This document shows positions 27,251 to 37,018 of a stretch of DNA of 64,000 bases, piece by piece. The notes beneath the pieces are model-generated. The model was given only the letters and a program-made list of their open reading frames with translations. It did not search any database and was not told the DNA's origin. The DNA comes from Cohnella mopanensis (GTDB taxonomy: Bacteria; Bacillota; Bacilli; Paenibacillales; Paenibacillaceae): assembly GCF_022352055.1 (NCBI RefSeq), contig NZ_JAKRWM010000014.1, forward strand, positions 124,001-188,000. The letters are read 5' to 3'. Position numbers and translations under genes: made by a program. Position 1 is the first letter of the stretch, and each line of letters opens with the position of its first letter.

Positions 27251-27276
27251 CCTAATTAGGGCCCCGGCCTGTTTTG
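27241..27276 (+). terminator. Intrinsic terminator overlapping stop codon
   Basis: AGGCCGG (27241-27247) pairs with CCGGCCT (27264-27270), followed by GTTTTG; the stem begins before the stop codon of the BTAD regulator. Confidence 0.7.
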
Positions 27277-27304
27277 TGGGACAATCCTTCCGCACGTCCT
27301 ATCG

Positions 27305-28066
27305 TTATCCAGTAACTTCAATCTCCAGAACAACAGGGCAATGGTCGCTACCCCTGATCTCCCAATCAATCTGCGCGTCCATGATTGATGGAGCTAGTCT
27401 CGCCGAAGCGAGGAAGTAGTCGATTCGCCAGCCGACGTTCCGTTCGCGTACGCCCGGCATGTTCGACCACCAAGAAAAGACATCGCTCCGCTCTGGATAC
27501 AAGTGTCTGAACGTATCGATGAAGCCTGCTTCCAGCAACTCGGTCATTTTCCCCCGCTCTTCGTCGGTGAAGCCGGAATTGCCTCGATTAGCTTTCGCGT
27601 TCTTGATGTCTATCTCTTGGTGGGCCACATTCAGATCGCCGCAAACGATGACAGGCTTGAGCTTGTCCAACTCCTGAAGATACGCGCGAAACCGATCCTC
27701 CCACTCTACGCGGTAATCCAATCTAGATAGGTCGCGCTTAGCGTTCGGCGTATACACGGTTACCAAATAGAAGTCTCCGAACTCAAGCGTAAGTATTCGC
27801 CCCTCGGGCTCGTGATCTTCCTCCATGCCGTAACGTACGGAGAGGGGCTTAATCCTCGTAATAACGGCCGTACCGGAGTAACCTTTCTTCTCCGCGTAAT
27901 TCCAATATTGCGCATACTCTTCGCCGTACTCTAGGCAAATTTGCCCTTCTTGAAGTTTAGTCTCCTGAACGCAGAAAATATCGGCATCGATTTGCTTAAA
28001 ATAATCGTTAAATCCTTTGTTGACGCATGCCCGCAGGCCGTTCACGTTCCAGGATACCAGCTTCAT
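27305..28066 (-). CDS. exoA: Exodeoxyribonuclease III / AP endonuclease
   Basis: A 253-residue exonuclease III-family enzyme that cleaves DNA at abasic sites in base-excision repair. Visible motifs: KLVSWNVNGLRA at the N-terminus, the metal ligand Glu in CVQETKL, YSGTAVITR, VCGDLNVAHQEIDIKN (Asp/Asn pair), TFRHLYPERSDVFSWWS, and GSDHCPVVLEI with the catalytic histidine at the end. Length is normal for Gram-positive ExoA. The start follows CGAGGAGTG. It is divergent from murI. Confidence 0.96.
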   Translation of the reverse strand: MKLVSWNVNGLRACVNKGFNDYFKQIDADIFCVQETKLQEGQICLEYGEEYAQYWNYAEKKGYSGTAVITRIKPLSVRYGMEEDHEPEGRILTLEFGDFYLVTVYTPNAKRDLSRLDYRVEWEDRFRAYLQELDKLKPVIVCGDLNVAHQEIDIKNAKANRGNSGFTDEERGKMTELLEAGFIDTFRHLYPERSDVFSWWSNMPGVRERNVGWRIDYFLASARLAPSIMDAQIDWEIRGSDHCPVVLEIEVTG

Positions 28067-28226
28067 CGCTATTCACTCCTCGTCGATCTGTGACTCTTTT
28101 TTCCAAGTGTATCATAGTTGCTCGATCTTATAGAAAGACGGATTGTTTTTTGCCCGAAAACTGCTATCCTTAAAGAGGGTTACGCTTGGGATATCTAATA
28201 CTACTTCTAATAGGAATAGATGACAT

Positions 28227-29003
28227 ATGACAATCGGATTTTTCGACTCGGGCATTGGCGGACTAACCGTGTTGGAGGAGTCGCTGCGAAGGCTCCCGGC
28301 GCAGGATTATCTCTATATGGCGGATACGCTTCATGTCCCCTACGGACCGAAAGCAGAAGATGAAGTCAAATCGTATATTATGGACACCGTCGAGAAGATG
28401 ATGGCCGAAGGCCTTGAAGCTTTGGTAGTGGCCTGCAATACGGCTACGAGTATCGCGGTTAACGAACTGCGAGAGCGGTATTCCTTGCCGATCGTCGGGA
28501 TGGAGCCGGCCGTTAAGCCGGCGGTAGAGATGAATCGCGCAACAGGCAAAAGAGTGCTCGTATTCGCGACCGCTCTCACGTTGCAGATGCCGAAGTATTA
28601 TGCGCTCGTCTCCCGCGTGGACGACGGCGGAATCGTGGATTCGCTGCCCTTGCCGGAGCTGGTCCAATTTTGCGAAGCATTGCAGTTCGACAGGAAAGTC
28701 CTGGGGGATTATTTCCGCGAGAAGCTGTCCGGTTACGATCTCGACGATTACGGAATCGTCGTGCTGGGCTGCACGCACTACCCGTTCTACACAAACATTC
28801 TACAGGAAATACTGCCTTCGCACATTCAGATCGTTAACGGAAATGCAGGAACGATCCGCAGGCTATCGGCTTTGCTCAGTCGTTATGGCGTGGCATCGGG
28901 CAGGGGAAGCGGGAAGGTCAAGTTCATGTGCACCGGCGGAGAGCAGGCGTATATCGACAAAATGCAAACAGCGTTAACTCTCCTCCGCGAGAATAAACTA
29001 TAA
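28227..29003 (+). CDS. murI: Glutamate racemase
   Basis: A 258-residue enzyme that makes D-glutamate for peptidoglycan. FFDSGIGGLTV at the N-terminus carries the conserved Asp-Ser pair, and the two catalytic cysteines are Cys70 (VVACNTATS) and Cys182 (LGCTHYPF). MADTLHVPYG and GKRVLVFATALT complete the family pattern. Length and motifs are normal. A shared terminator separates it from the convergent chemoreceptor gene. Confidence 0.96.
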   Translation: MTIGFFDSGIGGLTVLEESLRRLPAQDYLYMADTLHVPYGPKAEDEVKSYIMDTVEKMMAEGLEALVVACNTATSIAVNELRERYSLPIVGMEPAVKPAVEMNRATGKRVLVFATALTLQMPKYYALVSRVDDGGIVDSLPLPELVQFCEALQFDRKVLGDYFREKLSGYDLDDYGIVVLGCTHYPFYTNILQEILPSHIQIVNGNAGTIRRLSALLSRYGVASGRGSGKVKFMCTGGEQAYIDKMQTALTLLRENKL

Positions 29004-29008
29004 CCGGA

Positions 29009-29048
29009 AAGGCCGCAAATCTCCCCACGTGGAGCGTTCGCGGCCTTA
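29009..29048. terminator. Bidirectional hairpin terminator
   Basis: AAGGCCGC pairs with GCGGCCTT around an inner CTCC/GGAG stem, lying between murI and the convergent globin-sensor gene. Confidence 0.75.
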
Positions 29049-29100
29049 TATGGTTGCGAAGAATGATCGGAATGGCTCATTCGTAGCTATGGAATTGCGA

Positions 29101-30333
29101 TTAGAAATTTTGCGTTACCGTGTTCAGGTCTTCGGCAGAGCTAGCCACCTTTGTCGTTGCATTCCCGACCTCTTCAATTGCTTTTACGAGAGAGGTTAAC
29201 TCGATTTGCAGTTTGCTAATCTCGGCAAGGCTGCTCTCGAGCGCAAGCAGAATCCGGTCGAATGCCTCTCCGGTTTGTTCGGATTGCCTCTGCCCGGATT
29301 GAACGAGCTGTTTAACCTCATGGATGGAGTTCACGACTTCTTGCGAGCGGGAATTGGACAGGAGAATGAGCTCGCTGATTTGTTTAACGGCTTTGCCGGT
29401 ATCCTCGGACAGCTTCTTGACCTCGTTCGCCACGACGGCGAACCCGGCTCCGTGAGAACCGGCCCTTGCGGCTTCGATCGAGGCGTTGAAAGACAGGATC
29501 CGGGTCTGGGAAGCTATTTCCTGTACGATGCGTACGATCGTTCTCATCTGATCGGAAGAATGGATAAGTTCGGCAAGAGACGACTCCATCTGCAAGGACC
29601 GCTTTAGAATAGACTCCATCTGCTGTTCAAGCTCGTTTAATTTATCGGAGCCTGTGACGGCGAGCTGTCGGGAAACTTGAGCGAGATCGGCATTATGGAG
29701 GAATAGTTCGTTCACTTGGTTACTGCTGGCGATTAGCTGCTCGGTCGAGGCGCTGGTCTGCTCCGTTAACGCGGCCAACTCTTGGCTGACGAGGCCGATC
29801 TTGTGTTTGACTTCTTCCCGAACCTGAGCATGAACCTTCTCCCTTTCCTCCAGGCTTTTCTTATCATAAGCTTCGATAACGAGCTGTTGCTCGAGGTTCA
29901 GGAGCTTGGTAACGGCTTTGCTATAGATCAAACTTTGTTTGCTGTCCGGAGTGTATCGATGAATGATATCCAGGAAGGTGCTCTGCAAGTTCTGAAAACT
30001 GCCGATGTACCATTTGGATTCCAGGCCGATGCGTTGGTGGACCTCGGCGATCCGCAACCGTTTCCGTATGTATTCGTCGTCGATATGCCCGCTGAAAATT
30101 TCAATGACATGTTGCTTCAGCGTCGTTCGAAGCCGGTCGACCGTGCTGTTCTCGGTAATGATTTGCTTTAAACCCGCCACTTCTAAGATCGTCGAGTAGA
30201 AGGTTTCGATAATTTCATCGATATGCTCGATAATGAGCGGTTGGAGAGAATGGACGTTACGTAAATCCTCTTGCGTTAGATCGATCATTTGTAATTGCTT
30301 AATTAATAGATCCTGATCTAATTCAAACGCCAT
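29101..30333 (-). CDS. hemAT: HemAT-like globin-coupled chemoreceptor
   Basis: A 410-residue soluble methyl-accepting protein without membrane segments. Residues about 10-165 are a protoglobin-type sensor: the proximal heme ligand is probably His99 in [16 protein letters not shown], with [13 protein letters not shown] and FYSTILE before it. The C-terminal half is the chemotaxis signalling coiled coil with the hairpin tip around [20 protein letters not shown]. It should sense oxygen and signal to CheA. Ribosome-binding site AGGAG lies in the tail of the upstream GGDEF-EAL gene, only five bases away, so it is the third gene of the STAS, GGDEF-EAL, HemAT operon. Confidence 0.93.
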   Translation of the reverse strand: MAFELDQDLLIKQLQMIDLTQEDLRNVHSLQPLIIEHIDEIIETFYSTILEVAGLKQIITENSTVDRLRTTLKQHVIEIFSGHIDDEYIRKRLRIAEVHQRIGLESKWYIGSFQNLQSTFLDIIHRYTPDSKQSLIYSKAVTKLLNLEQQLVIEAYDKKSLEEREKVHAQVREEVKHKIGLVSQELAALTEQTSASTEQLIASSNQVNELFLHNADLAQVSRQLAVTGSDKLNELEQQMESILKRSLQMESSLAELIHSSDQMRTIVRIVQEIASQTRILSFNASIEAARAGSHGAGFAVVANEVKKLSEDTGKAVKQISELILLSNSRSQEVVNSIHEVKQLVQSGQRQSEQTGEAFDRILLALESSLAEISKLQIELTSLVKAIEEVGNATTKVASSAEDLNTVTQNF

Positions 30334-30338
30334 ACGGG

Positions 30339-32417
30339 CTACACTCCTAATAAGTAGAGGGATTCCAACCTATCCGAGGGCATAGGCGGATCGATGAAAT
30401 AGCCTTGCACGATATCGCAGTCCATTGTCCGAAGATATTGCAGCTGTTCCGTCGTCTCGACGCCTTCCGCAATGACTTTCAGATTCATGCCATGGGCCAT
30501 ATCGATAATCGCTTTCGTAATGACCGCGCTTTTCGAATCGCTAGTCAATTCTTGGACGAAACTCTTATCGATCTTCAGAATATCAATGGGAAACTGCTTC
30601 ATATAACCTAATGCGGAGTAGCCTTTGCCGAAGTCGTCTATCGCGATTTGGAAGCCGAGCGATTTGAATTCATGCAGAATGGGCAGCACCGATTCGATGT
30701 CGTTCATGCTGCTGCTTTCGGTAATTTCAATGACGATTTGCTGCGGGCTGCAAGGCGTGCCGCACACGATATCGCGGATAGAAGAGACCAAATCCGCCGC
30801 CATAAACTGTCTAGCGGATAGATTAACGGCAACCGCCGGAACGAATAGGGATTCGGATTGCCATTCTCTTAATTGGGAGCACACCTCCTTCAAAACCCAT
30901 TTGCCAATATCCATTATGATTCCGGTTTCTTCCGCGATGGGAATGAATTCGCTTGGTGAAACGGTTCCTAACCTAGGGTGATTCCAACGCAGAAGCGCCT
31001 CCATGCCTTCCATGCGGCCGGTTGAGGCATGAACCTGAGGCTGATAGTGGAGCTGCAATTCCCCTTTGGAGGCTGCCCACCGCAGCTCGTTCTCCAAATC
31101 AAGCTTACGTTTGAAGGTGTCCATAATACCTGCGTTGAATAGCTGGTGACCGCTGTTATTCAGCTTAGCTTCGTACATAGCCAAGTCGGCATGTTTAACG
31201 AGAGTATCGAAATCGTTGCCGTGTGACGGGCACATGCAGATTCCAATGCTCGCGGTAAGGTAAAGTTCGTTGTCCTCGACAAGAAAAGGCCGCTTCATGC
31301 AGGAGATAATATGCTTGGCAGTGGTGATCGCTTCCGAGGGCTCTTGCAAGTTTTGCAGGACAACAATGAATTCGTCTCCACCAAGCCGGGAAACAATGTC
31401 GTTCTTGGTTACGCTTGCGCTTAGACGACCCGCAACCTGCTGAAGCAGCTTGTCGCCTATGCTGTGGCCCAAGGAATCGTTCACCATTTTGAATCGGTCG
31501 AGATCGACGAATAACACCGCCAAGTTCCGTTTTCCTCGCGCGGCTTGTGCCGTAGCTTCGTTCATTAGTTCATATAGTAAAGTGCGGTTAGGCAGTCCCG
31601 TCAAAGGATCGAAGTGGGCTAAATACTTCAGATGCTCTTCGGACTGCTTGCGCTCCGTGATGTCGGTGAACATGCCGATGTAATTCGTAATATGCCCTTG
31701 CTCATCGCGTAGGGTTGAGATGGACAGCCATTCCGGATACAGGTCTCCGTTCTTCCTACGGTTCCAAATCTCCCCTTGCCACATGCCGTAAGAGTGAATT
31801 CGTTCCCACATCTTAATGTAGAAATATTGATTTTGAATCCCGGAGCTCAGCAGTCCAGGCGTATGCCCGACGGCTTCTTGTTCGGAATACCCGGTCATCG
31901 TCGTGAAAGCTTGATTGACGGCCAGAATTTTCAGCCTCTTGTCGGTTATCATGATTCCTTCGCTAGCGTTGCTGAACACCTGGGCATGAAGCCGAAGCTT
32001 GGAGATCGTATTTTTGCGATGAGTAATGTCGGTGAACATCCCTACGTAATTCAGCAAGCAGCCATTGTCATCGTTAACGGAACGAATCGTGAGCCATTCG
32101 GGATAGATCTCCCCGTTCTTCCTGCGGTTCCAAATCTCCCCTTGCCACTGTCCGTCCTTATGGATGGAAGCCCACATTTCCACGTAAAATTCCGCATCTT
32201 GCAAGCCGGATTTCAGCATGCTTGGGGTTCGGCCTATGACTTCCGACGGTTCGTACCCGGTTATCGTGCTGAAAGCGGGATTAACGCTTATGATTTTTGA
32301 GTAGCAATCCGTAATCATGATGGCTTCCTGCGATTCATAAAATATCGTCGTGTAGGGTAAAGCCGGATGTTTCGGATGTATCTCTGTGCCGCTAAGGGTA
32401 TCAGGATGTCGATTCAT
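30339..32417 (-). CDS. PAS-PAS-GGDEF-EAL cyclic-di-GMP protein
   Basis: A 692-residue cytoplasmic protein. Two PAS-PAC modules (about 20-140 and 145-265) are close duplicates: each has a SEGIMITD or SQEAIMITD opening, MTGYSE-like and EIWNRRKNG motifs, then [12 protein letters not shown] or [18 protein letters not shown] domain follows with the intact motif RLGGDEFIV (near residue 345). The EAL domain has EALLRW (near 472), [13 protein letters not shown] in place of the commoner [17 protein letters not shown] and EGVET. Both catalytic signatures look functional, so it may synthesise and degrade c-di-GMP, with one activity dominating by signal. It lies between the STAS and HemAT genes in one operon. 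Confidence 0.94.
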   Translation of the reverse strand: MNRHPDTLSGTEIHPKHPALPYTTIFYESQEAIMITDCYSKIISVNPAFSTITGYEPSEVIGRTPSMLKSGLQDAEFYVEMWASIHKDGQWQGEIWNRRKNGEIYPEWLTIRSVNDDNGCLLNYVGMFTDITHRKNTISKLRLHAQVFSNASEGIMITDKRLKILAVNQAFTTMTGYSEQEAVGHTPGLLSSGIQNQYFYIKMWERIHSYGMWQGEIWNRRKNGDLYPEWLSISTLRDEQGHITNYIGMFTDITERKQSEEHLKYLAHFDPLTGLPNRTLLYELMNEATAQAARGKRNLAVLFVDLDRFKMVNDSLGHSIGDKLLQQVAGRLSASVTKNDIVSRLGGDEFIVVLQNLQEPSEAITTAKHIISCMKRPFLVEDNELYLTASIGICMCPSHGNDFDTLVKHADLAMYEAKLNNSGHQLFNAGIMDTFKRKLDLENELRWAASKGELQLHYQPQVHASTGRMEGMEALLRWNHPRLGTVSPSEFIPIAEETGIIMDIGKWVLKEVCSQLREWQSESLFVPAVAVNLSARQFMAADLVSSIRDIVCGTPCSPQQIVIEITESSSMNDIESVLPILHEFKSLGFQIAIDDFGKGYSALGYMKQFPIDILKIDKSFVQELTSDSKSAVITKAIIDMAHGMNLKVIAEGVETTEQLQYLRTMDCDIVQGYFIDPPMPSDRLESLYLLGV

Positions 32418-32457
32418 GTGTGAGCCCCTCTCCGTTGCTAGACCTTGCGGGTCCTTG

Positions 32458-32745
32458 TCAAAATAAGATGCCGGCCATCTCTAGCCGTTCTTTGAGCCGT
32501 TCATGCATTCCCGTAAAGGAAACTGTGGTATGAAAATCAGTGCAAATTTTCTGTACGGCCAGCAATAAACCGAGGCCGGAGCTGTCCATATCCGGTACGG
32601 CATCGAGATGAAAAGTGACCGAGTCGAGTTTTTGTTGGATAAGTGGGAACAATTGTTGGCGAATCGAGGTGGCCTCTTTAACCCCGATCGACCCGGTTAG
32701 CACGATTTCTATTCGCTCTTCGATACTCCTGATTTCATAGCACAT
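32458..32745 (-). CDS. STAS domain protein (anti-sigma-antagonist type)
   Basis: A 95-residue single STAS domain. VTFHLDAVPDMDSSGLGLLL contains the conserved DSSG with the serine that would be phosphorylated in SpoIIAA/RsbV proteins. No anti-sigma kinase gene is adjacent, so its partner is elsewhere or it serves another switch. It is the first gene of the operon with the GGDEF-EAL and HemAT genes (40-base gap); its start follows GGGGAGGC. Confidence 0.87.
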   Translation of the reverse strand: MCYEIRSIEERIEIVLTGSIGVKEATSIRQQLFPLIQQKLDSVTFHLDAVPDMDSSGLGLLLAVQKICTDFHTTVSFTGMHERLKERLEMAGILF

Positions 32746-32828
32746 GTACGGGCCTCCCCGAATGGAGTGTATACCTATCTATACCGTAGATGGCAATATT
32801 TATCTGTGATATTCCTCACAGCGTCAGA

Positions 32829-32861
32829 AGGCCGACATTCCCTGTGGGGGAGTGTCGGCCT
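32829..32861. terminator. Hairpin between permease and STAS operons
   Basis: AGGCCGACA pairs with TGTCGGCCT, extended by ATTCC/GGGGAGT-type pairing. The T-tract is poor on both strands. It probably terminates the AbrB-type permease transcript. Confidence 0.55.
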
Positions 32862-32878
32862 GATGGGCGTTGTCGTCT

Positions 32879-33994
32879 TTATTGTTCGAGTTTACCCGTA
32901 TCCGGGACAAGTTTTCTGAAGAGTATTCTAAGCAAAGGCGGAACCGCGAAAAAAATGAAAAAGGTCCGGAAAAGCTGATAGCTCGTGACGATGGAGACAT
33001 TCGCTCCGATCTCATGCGCGATGATGCCCATTTGATCCATTCCTCCCGGCGATAAGCTTAGCAACGAGGTTGCGGCGGAGACAGGGTGCATCTTGGTCAT
33101 CAAGTAGCTTAGACCGCATGCTCCTAGGACCAGAATAACGCCGCTGGCGGCGGCAAGCGAAACGATTCGCAGCTTGTTCTGCAAGGTCTCGGGCTTAAGC
33201 AGCAAACCGACATAACAACCGATCATTAATTGCGCTGCGGCTATGAACGTCGGGGGCAATACGGGACCGGGCAACCCGGACAGATGCAACGCGGCCGCGA
33301 CAAGCATAGGGACTAACAAGTATGCGGTAGGGAAACGGACCTTCTTGCCGATTACGGCGCATGCGGTACAAGCAATCGCATAAGGAATAAGGGACGGGAA
33401 AAGTTCCCCCCAACCCGCGGTTTCCGTTACAAGAGGCGATGCCGGAAGTGCAGCGGAAGGCACAGAGCCTACCAGCGGGCTGAAAATCAGAAGCGGTACG
33501 GACACAACGATGATCATTAATCGGGAAGCTTGCAGGAAGGTGACAACCGTGATGTCGATCCCCTTGGTCTCTTCCGCGAGCGCGATCATCTGCGTAAGGC
33601 CACCGGGAATGCTTCCCGTTAAGGCCGTCGGGAAAGGAATGCCCGTCAGCTTGGACAAGCCGAAAGCGATAAGCGAACAGAGGAGAAGCAGCAGTAAGGT
33701 TAGAATAACCATCGACGGCAATTGGCGCGCGATTTCCTGAAGAGTTGAGATCGTAAACGATAGGCCTATCGCATAACCGACGATAATAAGTCCCGCGCTT
33801 TGGAAGTAGCTGGGCCATTGGAGCTTAACCGAGCTTCGGCTTGTCAGCCACACTCCGATCATCGGTCCTAGCAGCCACGGGATCGGAATGCGCAAGAGAG
33901 TGAATAAGTAACCGGATACTAACGCAATGAGCAAGGTTAGACCGATTTGCGTGCTTTTGTTGGCTGCCATGAGCCTTAATCGTTGCTTGTGCAT
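32879..33994 (-). CDS. AbrB-family (duplication) membrane protein
   Basis: A 371-residue polytopic protein with about ten membrane helices in two homologous halves. PIPWLLGPMIGVWL in the first half and FPTAYLLVPMLVAAAL in the second, with GSIPGGLTQMIALAEE and LSPGGMDQMGIIAHE as repeat signatures, fit the AbrB-duplication family (often mislabelled ammonia monooxygenase or AbrB regulator). A transporter or permease role is probable; substrate unknown. It overlaps the MBL hydrolase gene by one base (TGATG), so they form an operon. Confidence 0.88.
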   Translation of the reverse strand: MHKQRLRLMAANKSTQIGLTLLIALVSGYLFTLLRIPIPWLLGPMIGVWLTSRSSVKLQWPSYFQSAGLIIVGYAIGLSFTISTLQEIARQLPSMVILTLLLLLLCSLIAFGLSKLTGIPFPTALTGSIPGGLTQMIALAEETKGIDITVVTFLQASRLMIIVVSVPLLIFSPLVGSVPSAALPASPLVTETAGWGELFPSLIPYAIACTACAVIGKKVRFPTAYLLVPMLVAAALHLSGLPGPVLPPTFIAAAQLMIGCYVGLLLKPETLQNKLRIVSLAAASGVILVLGACGLSYLMTKMHPVSAATSLLSLSPGGMDQMGIIAHEIGANVSIVTSYQLFRTFFIFFAVPPLLRILFRKLVPDTGKLEQ

Positions 33995-34734
33995 CAGTCG
34001 GCCTGCGCCGCCAATTCCGCGATTCGCTCGTTTACGCGATGGTTATAGAAGCCGCCGTGGAAGCAAACGACCGTTTCGATATCGTAATCGGCAAATTTTC
34101 TGAGAGAACGGAACGCTTGGCTAAGATCTGGAGTAAACGCCGGATTGGGTCCCATAAGTTCTCCATTTTGAACGATCATGGCGTCTCCCGCGATCAAAGT
34201 TTTGCTTGGCCGATGATAGAGGCTAACGTGACCCGGAGTGTGCCCCGGAGTATGAATGACGGTCGTTCCGCCTCCAAAGGGGAGAATTTCTCCATCGGAG
34301 AGAATTCGGGATACGTTCTTTGGTGAGGAAGGGGAGAATACTTCTTCGTATTGCCGTGCGATAGCGTCCGGCAATTGGCCGAGGATCATGCGGAGCCGTT
34401 CTTCAGGCACCTTGATCAACGGCTTATCTCCATTAATATATGGCGCATCCGCTTCGTGGGCGTAGATTTCGAGTTTGCCGTCTGCCTCTTTAAGGAACTG
34501 CGGCAAGCCTCCGATATGGTCGATATCCTGGTGAGTCAGCACGATAGCATTGAGTTTGGCGTCAACGGGTAACTCGGCTTCTTGGAGAAGCTTCATGATT
34601 ATATCGAAGCTGCCGGGCAATCCCGTATCGATGAGAACGATGGACGCGTCATCGAATAATACCGAAGGGTGATAGGTAGCTGCGCCCGATGAGGCGATTA
34701 ATTCAAGCATTTCGATTCCTTGAGCGATTCTCAT
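33994..34734 (-). CDS. MBL-fold metallohydrolase
   Basis: A 246-residue metallo-beta-lactamase-fold hydrolase. The metal motif reads LTHQDIDHIGG: the second histidine of the classical HxHxDH is an aspartate, as in a common glyoxalase II-like subgroup. Further ligands are HTPGHTPGHVSLY, AGDAMI and CFHGG near the C-terminus. The substrate is unknown. It is first in the operon with the AbrB-type permease; the start follows GGAGGATTG. Confidence 0.9.
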   Translation of the reverse strand: MRIAQGIEMLELIASSGAATYHPSVLFDDASIVLIDTGLPGSFDIIMKLLQEAELPVDAKLNAIVLTHQDIDHIGGLPQFLKEADGKLEIYAHEADAPYINGDKPLIKVPEERLRMILGQLPDAIARQYEEVFSPSSPKNVSRILSDGEILPFGGGTTVIHTPGHTPGHVSLYHRPSKTLIAGDAMIVQNGELMGPNPAFTPDLSQAFRSLRKFADYDIETVVCFHGGFYNHRVNERIAELAAQAD

Positions 34735-34841
34735 GTTTCACAATCCTCCAATAGCGTTCGGTAGTGATATGCCCTAACGGGATTTACGATACTCCTACAG
34801 GGTGGGTCGAGTCAAATTCGCATCAGCGCTTATATAAAGAA

Positions 34842-34870
34842 GCCGGGTCACCCTATGTTGGGTTCCCGGC
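34842..34870 (-). terminator. Intrinsic terminator of fabV
   Basis: GCCGGG/CCCGGC outer stem with an inner ACCC/GGGT stem; on the minus strand it runs into TTCTTTATAT. Confidence 0.75.
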
Positions 34871-34892
34871 CGTTGATGATGTCCTAATCGGA

Positions 34893-36083
34893 TTAACTTA
34901 AATTCGGAATGCTAACGTTCGGATCCACGTCCGCTTCATAATCGACACCGTCCGTTTCAAAGCCGAACAGTTGGAAAAATTCGCGGCGGTAGCCTTCGAG
35001 ATCCGTCAATTGCTCAATATTGTCCGTCGTCAGCTCGGCCCAGATTTTCGCGACCTCCTGCTGAACGTCCTCCCGCATTTCCCAATCGTCGATCCGGATG
35101 CGACCTTCCTCGTCCGTCGGTACGCCTGACGGAGTATAGAGGCGATCGGCGAACAATCGATAAGTTTGTTCGATGCAGCCCTCGTGAAGTTCCTTTTCCT
35201 TCATTACCTTGTATAGCGCGGAGATGTATAGCGGCACGACCGGAATGGCCGAGCTTGATTGCGTGACCAGCGCTTTGCTTACCGTCACGTAAGCCCGGCC
35301 TCCCGTTGCGCCTAGCTGTTCATTCAATTGCTTGGCTGTCGCTTCAAGGTGATCCTTCGCCTGTCCGATCGTTCCTTCGCGGTAAATGTCCTGCGTAATT
35401 TTCGAACCGATATAGGAATAGGCGATCGTGGTGGCATCATCGGCTAGCACGCCGCCTTGTTGCAGCGCGTCGATCCACATTTGCCAGTCCTCGCCACCCA
35501 TGACGTCGATCGTCTCGCCGATTTCCGCTTCCGTCGCCGGCTCTATGGTGATCGTACTGACTTCTCCGTCATGGAAATTGACCGTTTTGTTCGTGTAAGG
35601 CTGTCCGATCGGTTTGAGCACCGAGTTAGACGTCTCGCCAGTCCGGGGATTCGTCCGGCGCGGGGAAGCCACGCTGTATACGACTAGGTCAACTTGTCCT
35701 AGCTCTTTGCGAATGAGGTCAATCGCTTTAGCTTTCGTCTCGTCCGTGAAAGCATCACCGGTAACGCTATACGATTTCAATCCGGCTTTCTGAGCCGCGT
35801 TCTCGAATGCCGCCGAATTGTACCAGCCTGCAGAGGCCGGCCGATCTACGGCACGCTGGCCTTGGCGGTAGATGCCCACGGTATTGGCGCCTGCGCCGAA
35901 TGCCGCTACGATTCTTGAGGCAAGGCCGTATCCCGCGGATGCTCCAATAACAAGGACATTACGTGGGCCTTTCAGTGCGGGTTGAGCTTTGACATAGTCC
36001 AATTGCTCTTGTACTTGGAGAGCGCAGCCTTGCGGGTGAGCGGTCGTGCAAATAAAACCGCGTGTTCTAGGTTTGATAATCAT
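34893..36083 (-). CDS. fabV: FabV-type enoyl-ACP/enoyl-CoA reductase
   Basis: A 396-residue reductase of the FabV/trans-2-enoyl-CoA reductase family, which reduces the enoyl double bond in the last step of fatty-acid elongation. Visible: MIIKPRTRGFICTTAHPQGC opening, VLVIGASAGYGLASRI dinucleotide loop, VVYSVASPRR, and the YSYIGSK region with the Tyr-x8-Lys active-site arrangement. FabV enzymes are typically insensitive to triclosan. The length is standard. Single gene with its own terminator. Confidence 0.95.
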   Translation of the reverse strand: MIIKPRTRGFICTTAHPQGCALQVQEQLDYVKAQPALKGPRNVLVIGASAGYGLASRIVAAFGAGANTVGIYRQGQRAVDRPASAGWYNSAAFENAAQKAGLKSYSVTGDAFTDETKAKAIDLIRKELGQVDLVVYSVASPRRTNPRTGETSNSVLKPIGQPYTNKTVNFHDGEVSTITIEPATEAEIGETIDVMGGEDWQMWIDALQQGGVLADDATTIAYSYIGSKITQDIYREGTIGQAKDHLEATAKQLNEQLGATGGRAYVTVSKALVTQSSSAIPVVPLYISALYKVMKEKELHEGCIEQTYRLFADRLYTPSGVPTDEEGRIRIDDWEMREDVQQEVAKIWAELTTDNIEQLTDLEGYRREFFQLFGFETDGVDYEADVDPNVSIPNLS

Positions 36084-36309
36084 TGTACGTTGATTCCCTT
36101 CTAAGTTCGATTGCTGTTTTCTATTTTAACGATTTTTCGCCAAAACGGAAACTCCGTTGTGTTCTCGAGTATAATGTCTTGTACAATTGACCCTAGAGGA
36201 AACACGGATATGAATCTGTAAGAATGGATATTCTATGAATAGAAACGATAGAGGCTCTGATAGATATCATTCTCCAATGGAGAGGAAAGGCTAGGGTAAA
36301 CGCGTAAAA

Positions 36310-36921
36310 ATGAATACGAATCAAGAGGTTGCCGCAGTGCGATCCCGACCTAGGCCGACAAGCCGTCAACGTCGTATAGGACTAGGGCTAGCGGTACTTG
36401 CCGTACTGCTTGTTTACTTCATGGCGGATACAGGAGCGCTGAAGCGCTGGCTACCGATAGGATGGTTTCGGGAGATTCCGGTCGTGACGGAGCTTAATCC
36501 GATTGTTGCCAAGAACAGAGATAAACTAGTAGAAGAAAGCCGCAAAATAGGCATTCGCGTCGTCATCACCGATGGCTTCCGCAACTTGGAAGAGCAGAAT
36601 GCTTTATATCGAAAGGGAAGAAGCGACGGAGGAGCGATCGTTACTCAGGTGAAGGGAGGACAATCGTTTCACAATTACGGTCTTGCCATCGATTTCGCGC
36701 TCGGCGTCGCCGGGGGTAAAGTCATCTGGGATTTGGAATACGACGGTAACGGAAACGGCAAGTCGGATTGGATGGAAGTCGTGGCCATCGCCAAGAAGCT
36801 GGGATTCAGTTGGGGAGGAGATTGGGCGAGCTTTCCCGATTATCCTCATCTGCAGATGGATTTCGGTTATACCATCGGCGAGCTTCAACGGGGCTGGCGG
36901 CCGCCAGCGAGCGCGCAATAA
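36310..36921 (+). CDS. M15-family cell-wall peptidase (CwlK/VanY-like)
   Basis: A 203-residue protein with one N-terminal membrane helix (about 25-42) and an extracytoplasmic M15 zinc peptidase domain. GQSFHNYGLAIDF supplies the first His and Asp ligands and DYPHLQM the third; GGDWASFPDYPHL is typical of the M15C L-alanyl-D-glutamate peptidases such as Bacillus CwlK. A cell-wall hydrolysis role is likely. The ribosome-binding site before 36310 is weak (AGGGTAAAC); a TATAAT lies at 36170-36175 in the 226-base upstream gap, which shows nothing else of note. Confidence 0.9.
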   Translation: MNTNQEVAAVRSRPRPTSRQRRIGLGLAVLAVLLVYFMADTGALKRWLPIGWFREIPVVTELNPIVAKNRDKLVEESRKIGIRVVITDGFRNLEEQNALYRKGRSDGGAIVTQVKGGQSFHNYGLAIDFALGVAGGKVIWDLEYDGNGNGKSDWMEVVAIAKKLGFSWGGDWASFPDYPHLQMDFGYTIGELQRGWRPPASAQ

Positions 36922-36970
36922 TCCTTTGAGGCGGTGATCCTCCTAAGCAATTATGATGTTCGCGTTCTCC

Positions 36971-37018
36971 GTAATGGAGTATAATCGACATAATCATACA
37001 TTCTTAGGAGGATATTCC
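36971..37018 (+). promoter_or_regulatory. Promoter and RBS block, copy A
   Basis: Contains TATAAT at 36980-36985 and TTAGGAGGA just before the GTG start at 37019. It matches the block at 37409-37456 at 37 of 48 positions, showing that the gene was duplicated with its control region. Confidence 0.65.

Noticed and set aside
31776..32300. 174-codon open frame opposite the PAS domains
   Set aside because: Antisense shadow of the GGDEF-EAL gene, with no ribosome-binding site and no domain.
34801..34892. AGCGCTTAT near the fabV 3' end as an operator
   Set aside because: It lies downstream of both flanking genes' coding ends or far from promoters and beside the fabV terminator.
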